Under the pieces are notes generated by a model. That model saw only the letters and a list, made by a program, of their open reading frames with translations, made no database searches and was not told the DNA's origin. Positions 34,601-49,300 of a stretch of 64,000 bases of DNA are shown piece after piece (position 1 is the first letter of the stretch; each line of letters begins with the position of its first letter). Made by a program: the position numbers and the translations under genes. Source of the stretch: Tillus elongatus. Taxonomy: Eukaryota; Arthropoda; Insecta; Coleoptera; Cleridae. The stretch spans positions 16,669,565 to 16,733,564 of the forward strand of contig OZ023266.1 in NCBI GenBank assembly GCA_964006375.1. Reading direction: 5' to 3'.

Positions 34601-35582
34601 GATTTCACCGGCCCCTTGATGTAAGGTGTGGTACCTCCTCGGGCGTGAAAAAAATCCTTTACTATCACGTAAAGGAAAATTCCACTACCACCTACCATAT
34701 TGTAAGCATTGTCCAAAAACATCAAATAAGTATTCAGCATTCGCTGAATGCAATTGTGGATCTAGTTCTTCTTGAAATAAGCCTGGTTTTGTAGATATAC
34801 TGATGATTATTTTTAAACATATTTTTCTAGGATTATTAGTCACAGTTATTTCTAATTGTTTACGCTCATTATCATCTAATTGCTGCATATTCATTAATTA
34901 ATTGATACTAGACACATTTCTGTTTCCGGTTTTATTTTTCATTGAAACCTACTTGTTATTATGTGTTCTATAAAATCTGATTCTAGCAAATCGTGTAACT
35001 GATCCGGTAGTGTTAAAAATATACTTATCACAAACAAGGTTACCGTAAACTGTTATAAATTTATGGTTATTTGGAATTATCGTTCGATGACTTGGCACTT
35101 TTACCATGACATTGTGACAGATTACACTGCATTGCACAGCAAGTAAAAATTCCTAGTCGAGTACTATTAAAATTGATGAAATAATTATGTATTATCATAA
35201 TTAAAAGAATAATCATAATAATTATTAAAGTAATTGTTTTATGAAAAGAATTGCTAAATGACGTGGATACAAAGAGATTTAAGTTTGACCTAAATTGTTT
35301 TGTTTTCTGGTATTTCCGAATGCAAGATGACAAGCATCCTATTGATATATTTTGATAAATAATAACTTTAACGATAAAAATATAAAGCAACAATTTAATA
35401 TGCCATGATGTAACACATCAATTTTATTTTTTAAATGTTAACCACTAAATGGCGCTATGTGCGATCCCGGATGTATTGTTTTATTTCTATAACATTTCGC
35501 GGGGTAGGGGTTCCTGTACCTTTCTGAGTGAAGACCCGGTGCTGCCGTTCTAGTACAAATGCACTTTTGTAAGAAAATAGAA
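34601..35582. other. No gene seen
   Basis: AT-rich sequence without coding support. Short ORFs lack homology or codon structure. Confidence 0.4.
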
Positions 35583-37350
<1,768 letters not shown>

Positions 37351-38524
37351 CTTTTGTTAAGGTCACCAGCCTCATGCGGAATTCTATTGTAGTGTTTTCA
37401 AAGAACTAATACTTGGCAACAAAGGTTAACTACTACATTCGTTAGATGATCACCTATTGACCTATTTTCCACACATTGCCTTAAACAGTTTTCAAAATAT
37501 ACAAATACTTTTCTCAAGAATTGATATGAATCACTAATTTTAAACTCTTGATAGTTCAATATAAACAAATTATTCTTTTAAATTGCAAATGTTTCGAAAA
37601 CTGTTCATTTTAGCGTTATTCAATAAGTACATACCTATACCTTTTTGTTAAGAAAATAGAAAATACAAGAGAATACTATCTTGTCATCAAAAGTTTCACA
37701 GGAACGTTAACAAAATGTGGAAATATTTTTAAGAGTTAAATTGTACCCCAAGCAGCACCCTCTATCCGTTGGAGCCAAATTGGGAATTAATTGTTTTTTA
37801 TTACCATGGAAAACTTGTCTGTACCAATTTTTAAGGCAGTGCGCCAAATAGTTTTCTAGATACCAAGAAAAATCGATATTCAATTTATCACTTTAACACC
37901 CTGTATTTTTTTCAATTTTGACTTTTGGACTGAGTAAGTTCAGCTAATAATCGTATATTTTGATGTCAAAAATATACACTGCCTATCTCCTCTACATATA
38001 ACCTTCTTCACAATAATTTCCTCTCCTGATGATCGATATATTTTTTAATTATTATTTAGACGACTGCTTATCGCGCCCACTTGAATAGCTGCTGCATTGA
38101 TTGATTAATTCGGGAATTGTTTTTAGCCTGATTGATCAATCATTAAATCTTTGATAACATGAAAGTGAATAAGTATTGGATTATTCCCTCCTTATATTGT
38201 TTAGCCTTTCTTTTTGAACTATATTTCATGTTGGTATATTTCTGTAACTATAGCAAATTAGAGGCAGCAAAAATTTGTTTGTTAAACCAATCAAGAACTT
38301 TTGCACAACTTTTTTTTTGCAGACAAAAGTGTTCGGTATCAATTATTCGGTTGGAACCGACGACTGGCGGCTTTACGTCTCTTTTGAAGGACGGATCTGA
38401 AAAAGCTGGGGTGTAGGGTTGAACTCACTAAGATCTTTAGAGACGTTTCAGTGAGATTAGGAGAGAAGGCAGGGGCCCGGAATCAAATAACAATTCAACT
38501 TACCCTTATCCACTCTTAAGGATT
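37351..38524. other. No gene seen; single-copy-looking spacer
   Basis: AT-rich to about 38330, then GGTTGGAACCGACGACTGGC with a more GC-rich segment up to 38524 that continues at 40908 after the LINE insertion. No coding evidence. Confidence 0.4.
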
Positions 38525-38536
38525 AGGTAGATTGAC

Positions 38537-39315
38537 CCACACACTTCGGCAGTGCGGGTAGACCCGACGTGCTCGACATAGTAACCATGTCGAATACAAC
38601 CCTTTTCCACGAAATATCAACCCAAAACGACCTCTCGTCGGACCATAACCCAGTCATATTGCAACTCGGAGACGTAAATGACGAACCCGCCCTCCCAAGG
38701 AAAAAGGTACTGTGACCAGTTTTCACAGATCATCTTAAAAACACCCTTGGCAATATTCCGGTTATCCGCAGCATCCCCGAACTCGAGGATGCAGTGAATA
38801 GTCTACAGTCCAAAATTCAATGTTCTATCGAACATGCATCAAGGACGTACCCGGCCCCGAACAATCTGCCGCCATTTCCGTCTAGTATCAGAGAAATGAT
38901 ACTAGAAAAGAACCGCGGGCGCAGACTAGCTCAAGGCACCGGAAACCCCACCGACAAACGAGACGCTAACAGACTCATCAAACAAGTACGATCCGCCCTA
39001 CAAGAACTCCGCAACAATCGTTGGGAGGAGCGCCTGCAAACCCTGTCTACCCAAGACAATTCCATCTGGCAAATGGCTAAAGCCCTTCGCTCCCAAAAAC
39101 TTCCGATATCCCCACTTCACGGCCGTAACGGTGTCGTATACACGCATGCGGAGAAAGCTACTGCATTCGCAGATCATCTGGAGTTGCAATTCAGCCCGAA
39201 TTATAACAACGTTGATCTGTCACATGTAGAACGCACCGCTATGTCAGGAGTGCGCTTCGCGCCACCCCAGACACAACTGCCGAGCCCACAACTTTCGAAG
39301 AAGTTTCCCAAATAA
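38537..39315 (+). pseudogene. Jockey-like LINE endonuclease end and linker
   Basis: The endonuclease C-terminus is followed by a linker with PPFPSSIREMILEKNRGRRL and SIWQMAKALRSQKLPISPLH. It leads into a frameshift at about 39310 (an extra-A context, AATAATAAAATC) before the RT. Confidence 0.75.
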
Positions 39316-39394
39316 TAAAATCATTAAAAATAGGAAAGCTCCGGGATACGATGGAATCTCCAACGTAGCCCTGAAAAACCTCCCCCGCAACGCC

Positions 39395-40675
39395 GTGGTA
39401 TTCCTAGTTACGATTATGAATGCCATGCTGCGATTTCAACACTTTCCTTCCATGTGGAAACTAGCCGATATTATCAAGATCCCGAAACCCGGCAAAGATC
39501 CGCTGTTACCCCAGAACTACAGGTCCATTATCCTACTACCAGGCATTGGCAAAATCGCCGAAAAACTGATTCAGAAAAGGCTATCTTCATTTACCTCAGA
39601 AAAACATATCCTCCCGGACGTGCAATTTTGCTTCAGACACCAGCACTCCACCGCTGACCAAGTCCTTCGTGTGGTGGAAAACATCACCGAAGGATTTAAT
39701 AAAAACAAGTCAACTGGTGCAATATTTCTTGACATTGCTCAAGCCTTCGATAGGGTTTGGCATGCGGGCCTCCTAAATAAACTTCTATCATTTAATTATC
39801 CTCTCCCTCTGATTCTGATAATCAGGTCATACCTTCAACAGAGGAAGTACCAGGTCAAACATCTGGGAGCCAGAACTAGAACGTACTCCGCCACGGCTGG
39901 TCTCCCACAGGGTTCTGCTATATCCCCTCTGCTGTACAATATATTTGTCGCAGACATTCCGACACCGCCCCTAAACGTGACATACGCACTGTACGCAGAC
40001 GACACTACCATCCACAGCAGCTCCACTCAGCCGAGGATAATAACCGAACGACTACAGACCTCCGTAGTCGAGCTGCAAGGCTGGTATAGGAAATCCCTTC
40101 TAGCCATAAACCCCCATAAATGTTCAGCTGTCCTATTTTCCAAGAGGAGACACACACCTCACAAACACGTATCATTAGACAACCTTCTAATTCCCTGGCA
40201 AGATTCCGCCAAATACCTCGGGGTTTTCCTCGAGAAACACTTAACATCGTGCCCCCACGTCCAACACGCCCGACGTAAAGCCTCGATGTTCATCTCGAAG
40301 CTATTCCCACTTCTAAATAGAAATTCCAAATTGTCCATTAACAATAAATTGCTCATGTACAAAGTCATAATCCGGCCAGCCATGACCTATGCATCACCTA
40401 CATGGGCCACCGCGGCCGCAACATACATTAAGACCCTTCAAATCATCCAGAATAAAATTCTGAGAGTGGTTACCGGAGCGCCATGGTTTGGCCGAAACAG
40501 TCAGATTTGCTCTGATCTGGAAATGCCTTCGATATTTGAGTTTATAACTCAACTATCAACAACACAGTTCGCAAAAGCCGCTTCTCACCCAAATGCTCTT
40601 CTCCGTAGTGGCACCGACTACGATCAGCAACTTCCATATAAGCATAAGCGTCCAAAGCTTATACTTACCCGCTAA
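39395..40675 (+). CDS. Jockey-like reverse transcriptase ORF (426 codons, interrupted upstream)
   Basis: RT motifs: IIKIPKPGKDPLLPQNYRSI, QFCFRHQHSTADQVL, GAIFLDIAQAFDRVWH, ATAGLPQGSAISPLLYNIFV, YALYADDTTIHSS (catalytic pair) and DSAKYLGVFLEKHLT. The thumb follows, with VIIRPAMTYASPTWATAA and GAPWFGRNSQICSDL, a Jockey-clade feature. A frameshift near 39315 separates it from the upstream linker (38794-39315). The protein is otherwise intact to its stop. Confidence 0.88.
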   Translation: MVFLVTIMNAMLRFQHFPSMWKLADIIKIPKPGKDPLLPQNYRSIILLPGIGKIAEKLIQKRLSSFTSEKHILPDVQFCFRHQHSTADQVLRVVENITEGFNKNKSTGAIFLDIAQAFDRVWHAGLLNKLLSFNYPLPLILIIRSYLQQRKYQVKHLGARTRTYSATAGLPQGSAISPLLYNIFVADIPTPPLNVTYALYADDTTIHSSSTQPRIITERLQTSVVELQGWYRKSLLAINPHKCSAVLFSKRRHTPHKHVSLDNLLIPWQDSAKYLGVFLEKHLTSCPHVQHARRKASMFISKLFPLLNRNSKLSINNKLLMYKVIIRPAMTYASPTWATAAATYIKTLQIIQNKILRVVTGAPWFGRNSQICSDLEMPSIFEFITQLSTTQFAKAASHPNALLRSGTDYDQQLPYKHKRPKLILTR

Positions 40676-40907
40676 CGCCTCGCGGCAAAAACAGAATGGA
40701 AACATTCATACCCAAAAGTCATTGTGTGTATTCTTTCAGACGGAGGTATGGACTAAGGTCCGGTACTCCTAGGGAGGGAGTTTCAGTGAGTAGGTGTACT
40801 AAGAGTACGAGTCTCACAGTACCTCGATATCCCACGGCACTACGGTGTCGTGAATGAGGTCTGCATGAGGCATCTCTCCCTCCTGTATCAAAAAAAGGTA
40901 GATTGAC

Positions 40908-41141
40908 GCATTGGATCTCATTTCCTTTCTTATTTCCTTAACTTCTTGAAAATTCCACAAGAACAGTAGCCGAAACGTCGAGCGTAAACGAGATCTGGAG
41001 GCGATTCAACCCGAGAACCAAACATTTCTCAGTTTTACCGCGGATGTCTTTCCGGGCAGGCTTCCACATACACACAGTACCGCAAGAAGGTGGCTGCGGG
41101 AAGAAAACTAGCCAGTGAAAATAACTACTTTGCTGACTAAT
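40908..41141. other. Pre-insertion sequence flanking the Jockey-like LINE
   Basis: No gene. It contains AGTAGCCGAAACGTCGAGC near 40969, a phrase reminiscent of repeat-element termini, but nothing can be assigned with confidence. Confidence 0.35.
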
Positions 41142-41365
41142 ACCAGGACGGGTGTTTAATTACATCACTTGCTAGCCACGATCACTTCAGTCCTGCCGGG
41201 ACTTACGGTAAGATGCCACAGCTTCCTTCTTGTTGTATTGTGTGCACGTGGAAGCTGCTGTGGCAGACTAGAACCGTCACAACACCAAAGATGGCGTTTG
41301 CGCCATTCTCCATTGCATGTTATGGCAATGCCTGCCTTAAGGCCGACTTGTTGGAGCGCGGGTAT

Positions 41366-41408
41366 GCCATATTGAGGAGTCCCAGGAAGGACGAAACCGG
41401 TCTGTGTC
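41366..41408 (+). ncRNA. Degenerate type I hammerhead ribozyme, unit 1
   Basis: Stem I 5' strand GCCATA (41366-41371), core TTGAGGA where the consensus is CTGANGA (C3 changed), stem II GTCC/GGAC (41379-41382, 41389-41392) with a 6-nt loop, GAA, short palindromic stem III ACC/GGT, then the cleavage base C at 41402. Stem I 3' strand TGTGTC (41403-41408) pairs at five of six positions. The C3 change should strongly reduce self-cleavage. Confidence 0.6.
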
Positions 41409-41681
41409 TTCTGATTTACATCTTACCGCCAGTCCCGGCAGGACTCAAGTAATGGTGGCTAGCGAGTGTTGTAATTCAGTGCCCGTCGTGATATTAGCCA
41501 GGGGAGTAGATTTCCGCCCGCTAGTTTTCTTTTCAGAGCTTCGATATTGCTGTACTGTGTGTACTTGGAAGCTTGGAACCGTCACAAAACAAGAGATGGT
41601 GGCGCTTTGCGATATTCTCCACTACATTAGATGGCAGATAGCAGTGCCTGCCTTAAAGCCGACTTGTTGGACTGCAGGTGT

Positions 41682-43434
<1,753 letters not shown>

Positions 43435-43655
43435 ACAAGGCAAGTTGAATGGCTGCATGTTTCGCCTTTCGGAGGGGGCGTAAAGCCGACGGTTCCGTGT
43501 GACATGCGATGTGGGCACGTTAAATATCCATACCCTCGTTACAGTAAGACAGGGGTTCATCGAAATTTCCAGGATAGTGAAGTGAAACTACTGCCTGGCG
43601 TCGGTGATTGGCCTTAGTCGTGAAAATAGATCAACATAAAATAAAATAAAAACAA
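43435..43655 (+). mobile_element. SINE copy without tRNA head
   Basis: Shares GGAGGGGGCGTAAAGCCG, AAATTTCCAGGATAGTG and CTGGCGTCGGTGATTGGCC with the SINE at 7741-8100. The tail is (AAAAT)n. It begins exactly at the truncation of M2. Confidence 0.75.
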
Positions 43656-43974
43656 TTATGTAAATGGTTATATGAAAAAGTTCTCTTAAGGCCCGTAACA
43701 GTTGTTTGTAATTTACAATCGATTGATACGTAAAGAGTGCATTTTAGTTTAATAAAAGAATTAACATAATATTTGTCACTGGAAAATAAATAAAACAATA
43801 TTTTTAAGTACTTGTTATCTTCGAATCATGACTTAAACAAGTCAAGTGTGCCGTTTGTATAATAAAACAACTAATATTGCGTTAAAATTTTTTGGTAAAG
43901 AATGAGCTCATTCGTTTTTGCATTGATAGAATACTGTGCACTTTATAAAATTTCAAATTTAATCTTTGTTTCAG
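43656..43974. promoter_or_regulatory. Sequence upstream of Keap1 exon 1, with splice acceptor
   Basis: No ORF. The stretch ends in AATCTTTGTTTCAG (43961-43974), a good polypyrimidine tract and acceptor 7 nt before the start codon. It is therefore read as the end of a 5' intron and not as a core promoter. No convincing TATA or initiator was assigned. Confidence 0.55.
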
Positions 43975-43981
43975 TTTAAAA

Positions 43982-44095
43982 ATGGAAGACGACGACTCGG
44001 GAGCGGTATGTCGGCCTCGGTATAGTACAACAAATGATACAGATCTTGGAGACATAACCTTCAATATGTCCGAATATATCAAAGATGCCATGAAA
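43982..44095 (+). CDS. Keap1: Keap1 coding exon 1 (N-terminus)
   Basis: This exon encodes 38 residues, MEDDDSGAV... to ...SEYIKDAMK, in phase 0. The 3' end reads ATGAAA|GTAAG, a standard donor. The residues [12 protein letters not shown] are the conserved lead-in to the BTB domain of insect Keap1. A pyrimidine-rich tract and CAG at 43972-43974 just before the ATG suggest the exon begins at 43975 with only 7 nt of 5' UTR, so transcription probably starts at an unseen upstream exon. Confidence 0.9.
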
Positions 44096-46239
44096 GTAAG
44101 TACTCATATAATGGACTACCGAAAAATAACTTTTGCCTGACTTTGACTAACAATTTGTCACCAGCATTTTTGATAACCGAAGTGCACGTTCTCAATTTTG
44201 TTATATATTTATGTGAAACACGTTTTAGCGAATTTTCATTAAAAAAAATTCGCTAATAGAGAGGTCACAATGAAAAGCTTTCGAAAAAATTTCTACAGAT
44301 GAGCGCGAATTTGGGTCCCTAGAACCCAAAACCAAGGCCTGCTAAAATTTTTATATGTTTATATATAATAATAATCTTTATTGGTCTTTTTGCTACAAGA
44401 TCCATTAGATAAGACATGTCAGGATTAGATAAAAATACCAGAAAATAAGAAAAACAAACACAGATATCACAGACAACAGACATCTTCCTCTACAAAAATA
44501 AAAACCATAATCTTAAAATATCCAAAATTTCCAATCATCTAACAACAATCTTTTCATAAACCTAAAACACTCTAAAATCGAATTTAAAAAGTACCGGTTC
44601 ATATAATTATAAAATAACTAATCGAAATGTCTTAGGGATATACTCTAAAAAATCTAAAATACAATTAAACAAGAAACTTAAAAATAGCCACACATATATA
44701 CACAATATATACAAGTATACAATAAATGTAAAAAACAAATCACACCGCCAGAAACAAACATCACATAAATACAGATTAACATTTTTTGCAGTTTGTCATA
44801 GATACAAATTCACCGATGCTATAAAAACAATGTTTCAGTAGATAGCTCTTCAAATCTTTATAAAACAATCTGACGAGTCCCCCCTAAGATTCTCTGGTAA
44901 TCTGTTGTAAAGATAACAGCCAGAGTAAACTGGTGACTTCTTGTAAAATTCATGCCTAGGAAGTTTTAAGTGAAACGTCCCTTCTCTCCTAGTGTGATAG
45001 TGATGCACATTATAATTTTTTATATACGAGTCTCTGTTTGTATGTATATACGTTAGTAAACATAGCAAATATATAGATGCCACAGTCAGAATGCCATTCT
45101 TTTTAAAAATATCACGACATGACTGGCCGTATGGCAGATTAAATATTACTCTCAAAATCCGCTTCTGAATAACGAAGACTATATGTATCTCTGTTGCCTG
45201 GCCCCAGACCACTATGTTGTAGGACAGACGAGAATACATCATTGCATAATATATATTTAATAGGTTTGTGGTGTTAAGGCTGTTTTTAAGATTAATAATT
45301 ACATAAAAGGCCCCATTGAGTTTCTTACATAAGTTGTCTATATGGTAGCTGAATGTCATCCTACTGTCAACATCTATGCCCAAAAATTTTACACAGCTTT
45401 CCTTTCTTATAACTTCATTATTTATCTGCAGATTAATACTTTTGATCTTCTCATTAGAGTGTACGTTATGTGTTTCCATATAAACCGTCTTTTAATAATT
45501 GATGATTAATCTGTTTTTATAACACCATTCTTGAAAACACTGCAATACCGACTTTGCTTTTTGCTCAACCTCCCCCATAGGCCTACCACTCACAACAATC
45601 GAAGTGTCGTCAGCATACATAAATACCCTACCACCAGTTATGTGGTTTGGAAGATCGTTGACATAAAAGAAATACGATTGGGCCAACGACACTTCCCTGT
45701 GGAGTACCCAGAGGCAATTTATACGCATCCGATTCTCCCTCTCCAACTTTGACATATAATTGCCTGTCCGTGAGATAGCTGGTTATAAGGCTATTTACTA
45801 CCCCACGTATACCCAGCATATCCGGCTTATCAGAAACAAACTTTATATCCACGGTGTCGAATGCACATGATAGGTCAAAACACAGTGTTACGACGCATTC
45901 GTTTTGATCCAGTTTAACATTTATCTCCTGTATATAGCTAGTCACTGCTGTTTCAGTCGAGAAACCTTGTCTAAATTTATGCTGAGAAGAAGTAATTACT
46001 TGATACCTATTTAAAAATATTATTATCTTGTCACATATTAGCCGCTCTATTATTTTCGATAGTATGCTTAAAACGGATAGGGGCCTATAGTTTTCTAAGT
46101 TTTCTGGGTCTCCTTTTTTAAAAGCTGCGATTATTTTTGCAAATTTGAGTGCCCTTGGAAACTGACCTAGTCTTATGCATGCATTTGTTATCTCAGCTTA
46201 CGCCTCTGATGATTCACTAGCACATTTTTTTATTATTAT

Positions 46240-46335
<96 letters not shown>

Positions 46336-49300
46336 CGATAACTCAAAACATACTAAACTGATTTCAATCAAACTTTGCAAAAATCTTGTTTGACCGAAAG
46401 CCGAGGTTGAGTTCGTTAATCAGCCTTTATGCTCAAGTTTTTCCGGTGGAAAATCGGGGAAAACTTTTTGAAAACGCTATATTTTTGTAAGTATCAGAGT
46501 AACTGGAATGAGACTTTACATGTAGCTAGAAATAGTGCAAATAAACCTATGTGGTGAATTTTAAGTAATTTGGTACACAATATTAAGAGTATTTTCCAAG
46601 TTAAAAATAAAATCCCAAAGACATACGTTGAGAGTGGTTAAAGTCCAATGCCTGACAGACAGAGTAGTTAACTGCCACGCGTACATTGATTCATACAACT
46701 AGTATAAACCATACATCAGCGGTAACCAAACTAAATATATACCAGGCCTAAGACATACTACCCGAACCAACAATCGTGAAATCTCGGCCACAATTATGGA
46801 AAATGACAGACGACATGAAATTAAAAATTTGCCAATTGATTGTTATTTAACTGGGGGATTCAATCAATTATTAAAATACACAATATTTGTAGCTTTTTGA
46901 ACGGCCTAAAATACATTTTTAGCGCAGCATAGATATATTATGCTATCTTATAATATACTAGAAATGTAAACAAAATCAAGCCAAGTGTCTATAAAAATGA
47001 TTCTAAATTATTTTCTTCTATCTTTAAACTTAAACCTAAGACGTCATATAAGACCGAAACAGTCGGGGGATGTGTTTCAATGGTAATTCTACTAATTCTG
47101 TAATTAATTACGTATACTTTGAATATAATATCCCGGGCATAAAGCCTAGCTAAAGTATCATGGAAATAAAACGTTCGTTGAAGTATATTTAGATGGCGCC
47201 GTGGATATCGCCCTTGCCTCCTAAGCAGAAGGTTACGCGATCGAATCCAGCTTGTTGAATGTATGTTTTTTTATATTTTATTTTGACATTTGGAGAAACA
47301 ATAGTGCACAGATTGCATACGTTTTGAATAAGACCTCATTTTTGTTTACAACGCATAAATAAGTTTGTCATCTTTGAGTCTGAAATTATAATTTTGTTAT
47401 TGTTGATATTGAAAAAAACCGGTTTGATTAGGTTGACTAAAACGAAATCATACTGGCGATTAATAAGGAAAATAATTGCTACGTTTATAATTGACAGATA
47501 CTTCACTTTTCTAAATATAAATTAAGTTTCCTTCTGGAGATCTTTTGTATAACTTTAATGAAATTTGTAATAAAATTGTATTTCAAAGAGACTTACACTA
47601 TCTACATATATAGCAAAATTTAATTCTTTAGCTTCATAGAAAATTGAGTTTTGGGCATTTTTCTCAAAAGTAGTTAGAACACAAGATTTTTTTGGTAATA
47701 GAGTGATATCGATGGTAACACTTTCGAAAGAATTCTTCAAATGTGCGCGTACTAGGACCTCTAAAATCGATCTTCAAGGTCTGTGTAAGTTTAAAGTATT
47801 GACTTTACTAATATGCCGTATAATAATAGTGTACAATTCTTATGAAAATTCGCTACTATAACGCATTGCTGCGTCTCGAATTTTTTTTTATTACCTACGC
47901 CTCTTCCTACCCGCTCGTGTGCACACACACAACACACTCATGCATAAATTTATTTAGTGCTCACAAGCCTGTCGATTTTAGCGGCCAGTTTAATTCGAAT
48001 TTACCTACTTCCTGTGTGAGTAGGTGCTCCCTCTTGTAACCAGATCTTTGTTAACGCAGTCTTTTCATTTTATGTCTTAGGAAGTGCTTAGTCCGATCAG
48101 AATCTACTGTAACTGTGATTTTACTCAAATAAAAGAGTTCTGATAATGCTGTTATACTAGCTGGAGAAACATGTATTTAAATAGTGATGATATATTTTGC
48201 TACACACAGCGGAGGATAATTAGGGAGATTAGGGAGGGATCCTCCGCTCCTTAAAATCCGGCTCGAAGGACCATGTTAAGGAGCGGAGGATAATCAGGGA
48301 GTAACTTTTAGAACTAGGATAATTTTGACATAGTAACGATGTAATTTGTAATAAAATTTAATAAATAAAATAAACTTCAACAATTCTTACAACTAATTTA
48401 ACCGAATGAATTTAAAACCGAAATCTTTACATAATGAAATCTTAATTAAAAGTCTCTGATATTATTCTCTACATTTTCAAAGCAAAAGTCTCTACTTATC
48501 TCTACATAATTAAAATGAAAAGTCTGCGATATTAGTCTTTACATTTTCAAAGCAAAAGTCTCGCTAATGTTTATTAACACCACTACTTATAACCTTGCTT
48601 GGTCTACAAATTTCAAACCTCATCAGTCAGCATTCCTTATACTGTACTCTGCAATTTCAACTTGTTTATTATTTATCTAATCATGTAATGTAATATTTCC
48701 TTGCCAATAATTATGATATTTATGTAACCTACTTAATATATACGAATTACTCTAATTTATGATAGCGAATTTTCGTAGAAATATTATAATATGAAAATAA
48801 TACTAAAATATATTTTCACGATTAGGAATGCCCTCTTGGATAGTTTTCTGTTCTATGAACACACATTTTTTTAGACCACAGTTATATAACCTGTAGCACT
48901 ATTTAATGTTTTCTTGTCTTGTCCGTTTCTTTTAGGCACTAGATATAATGCGCTGCCACCAAATGTTAACGGATGTGATAATAGAGGTAGGTCAGGGTGA
49001 GAAGTTCCACGCACACAGGGTGGTCTTGGCTGCGGCCAGTCCTTATTTCAAGGCCATGTTCACCGGAGGACTGCGCGAATGTCAGATGAACGTCGTCAAA
49101 CTACAGGGGGTATCTCCAACAGCAATGGCAAGGATGATCAACTTCATGTATTCCGGAAAAGTCAGGGTCAGCGAAAATACTGTGTGTCAGTTATTGCCGG
49201 CAGCGACAATGTTACAGGTGAGCCTTTTTTAGATAGTTCATAGAAATAGGTTGAAAATTATGCAGATAATACAGGTTAATGTCCGGCTTGTTGTTCTAAA

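Larger units (their letters stand above)
38537..40895 (+). mobile_element. Jockey-like LINE with 12-bp target-site duplication, 5'-truncated
   Basis: Flanked by AGGTAGATTGAC at 38525-38536 and 40896-40907, with a short A run before the right copy. The left end begins in the endonuclease (DIVTMSNTTLF, SSDHNPVILQLGD) and the right end has a 220-bp 3' UTR. It is a textbook target-primed, 5'-truncated insertion. Confidence 0.92.
44224..47886 (-). mobile_element. Helentron-like element in Keap1 intron 1, long variant with nested LINE
   Basis: The 3' hairpin TTTAGCGAATTTTC...AAATTCGCTAATAGAG is at 44224-44260, with the family block following (ATGAGCGCGAATTTGGG, CCTAGAACCCAAAACC). A LINE (44370-46235) interrupts its TA tract. 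Then come the (TA)n run, a core with GAGTTCGTTAATCAG, a 1.29-kb segment shared in inverse with 11284-12605, and the 5' end GCATTGCTGCGTCTCG near 47880. Confidence 0.7.

Noticed and set aside
38159..38416. 85-residue + strand ORF with a hydrophobic start, possible secreted peptide gene
   Set aside because: There is no recognisable family, no splice support and no conservation evidence; it lies in spacer that a LINE later split. Chance is more likely.
40960..40990. Third hammerhead ribozyme suggested by CCGAAACGTCGAGC
   Set aside because: No CUGANGA-type core or stem II precedes it at the right distance.
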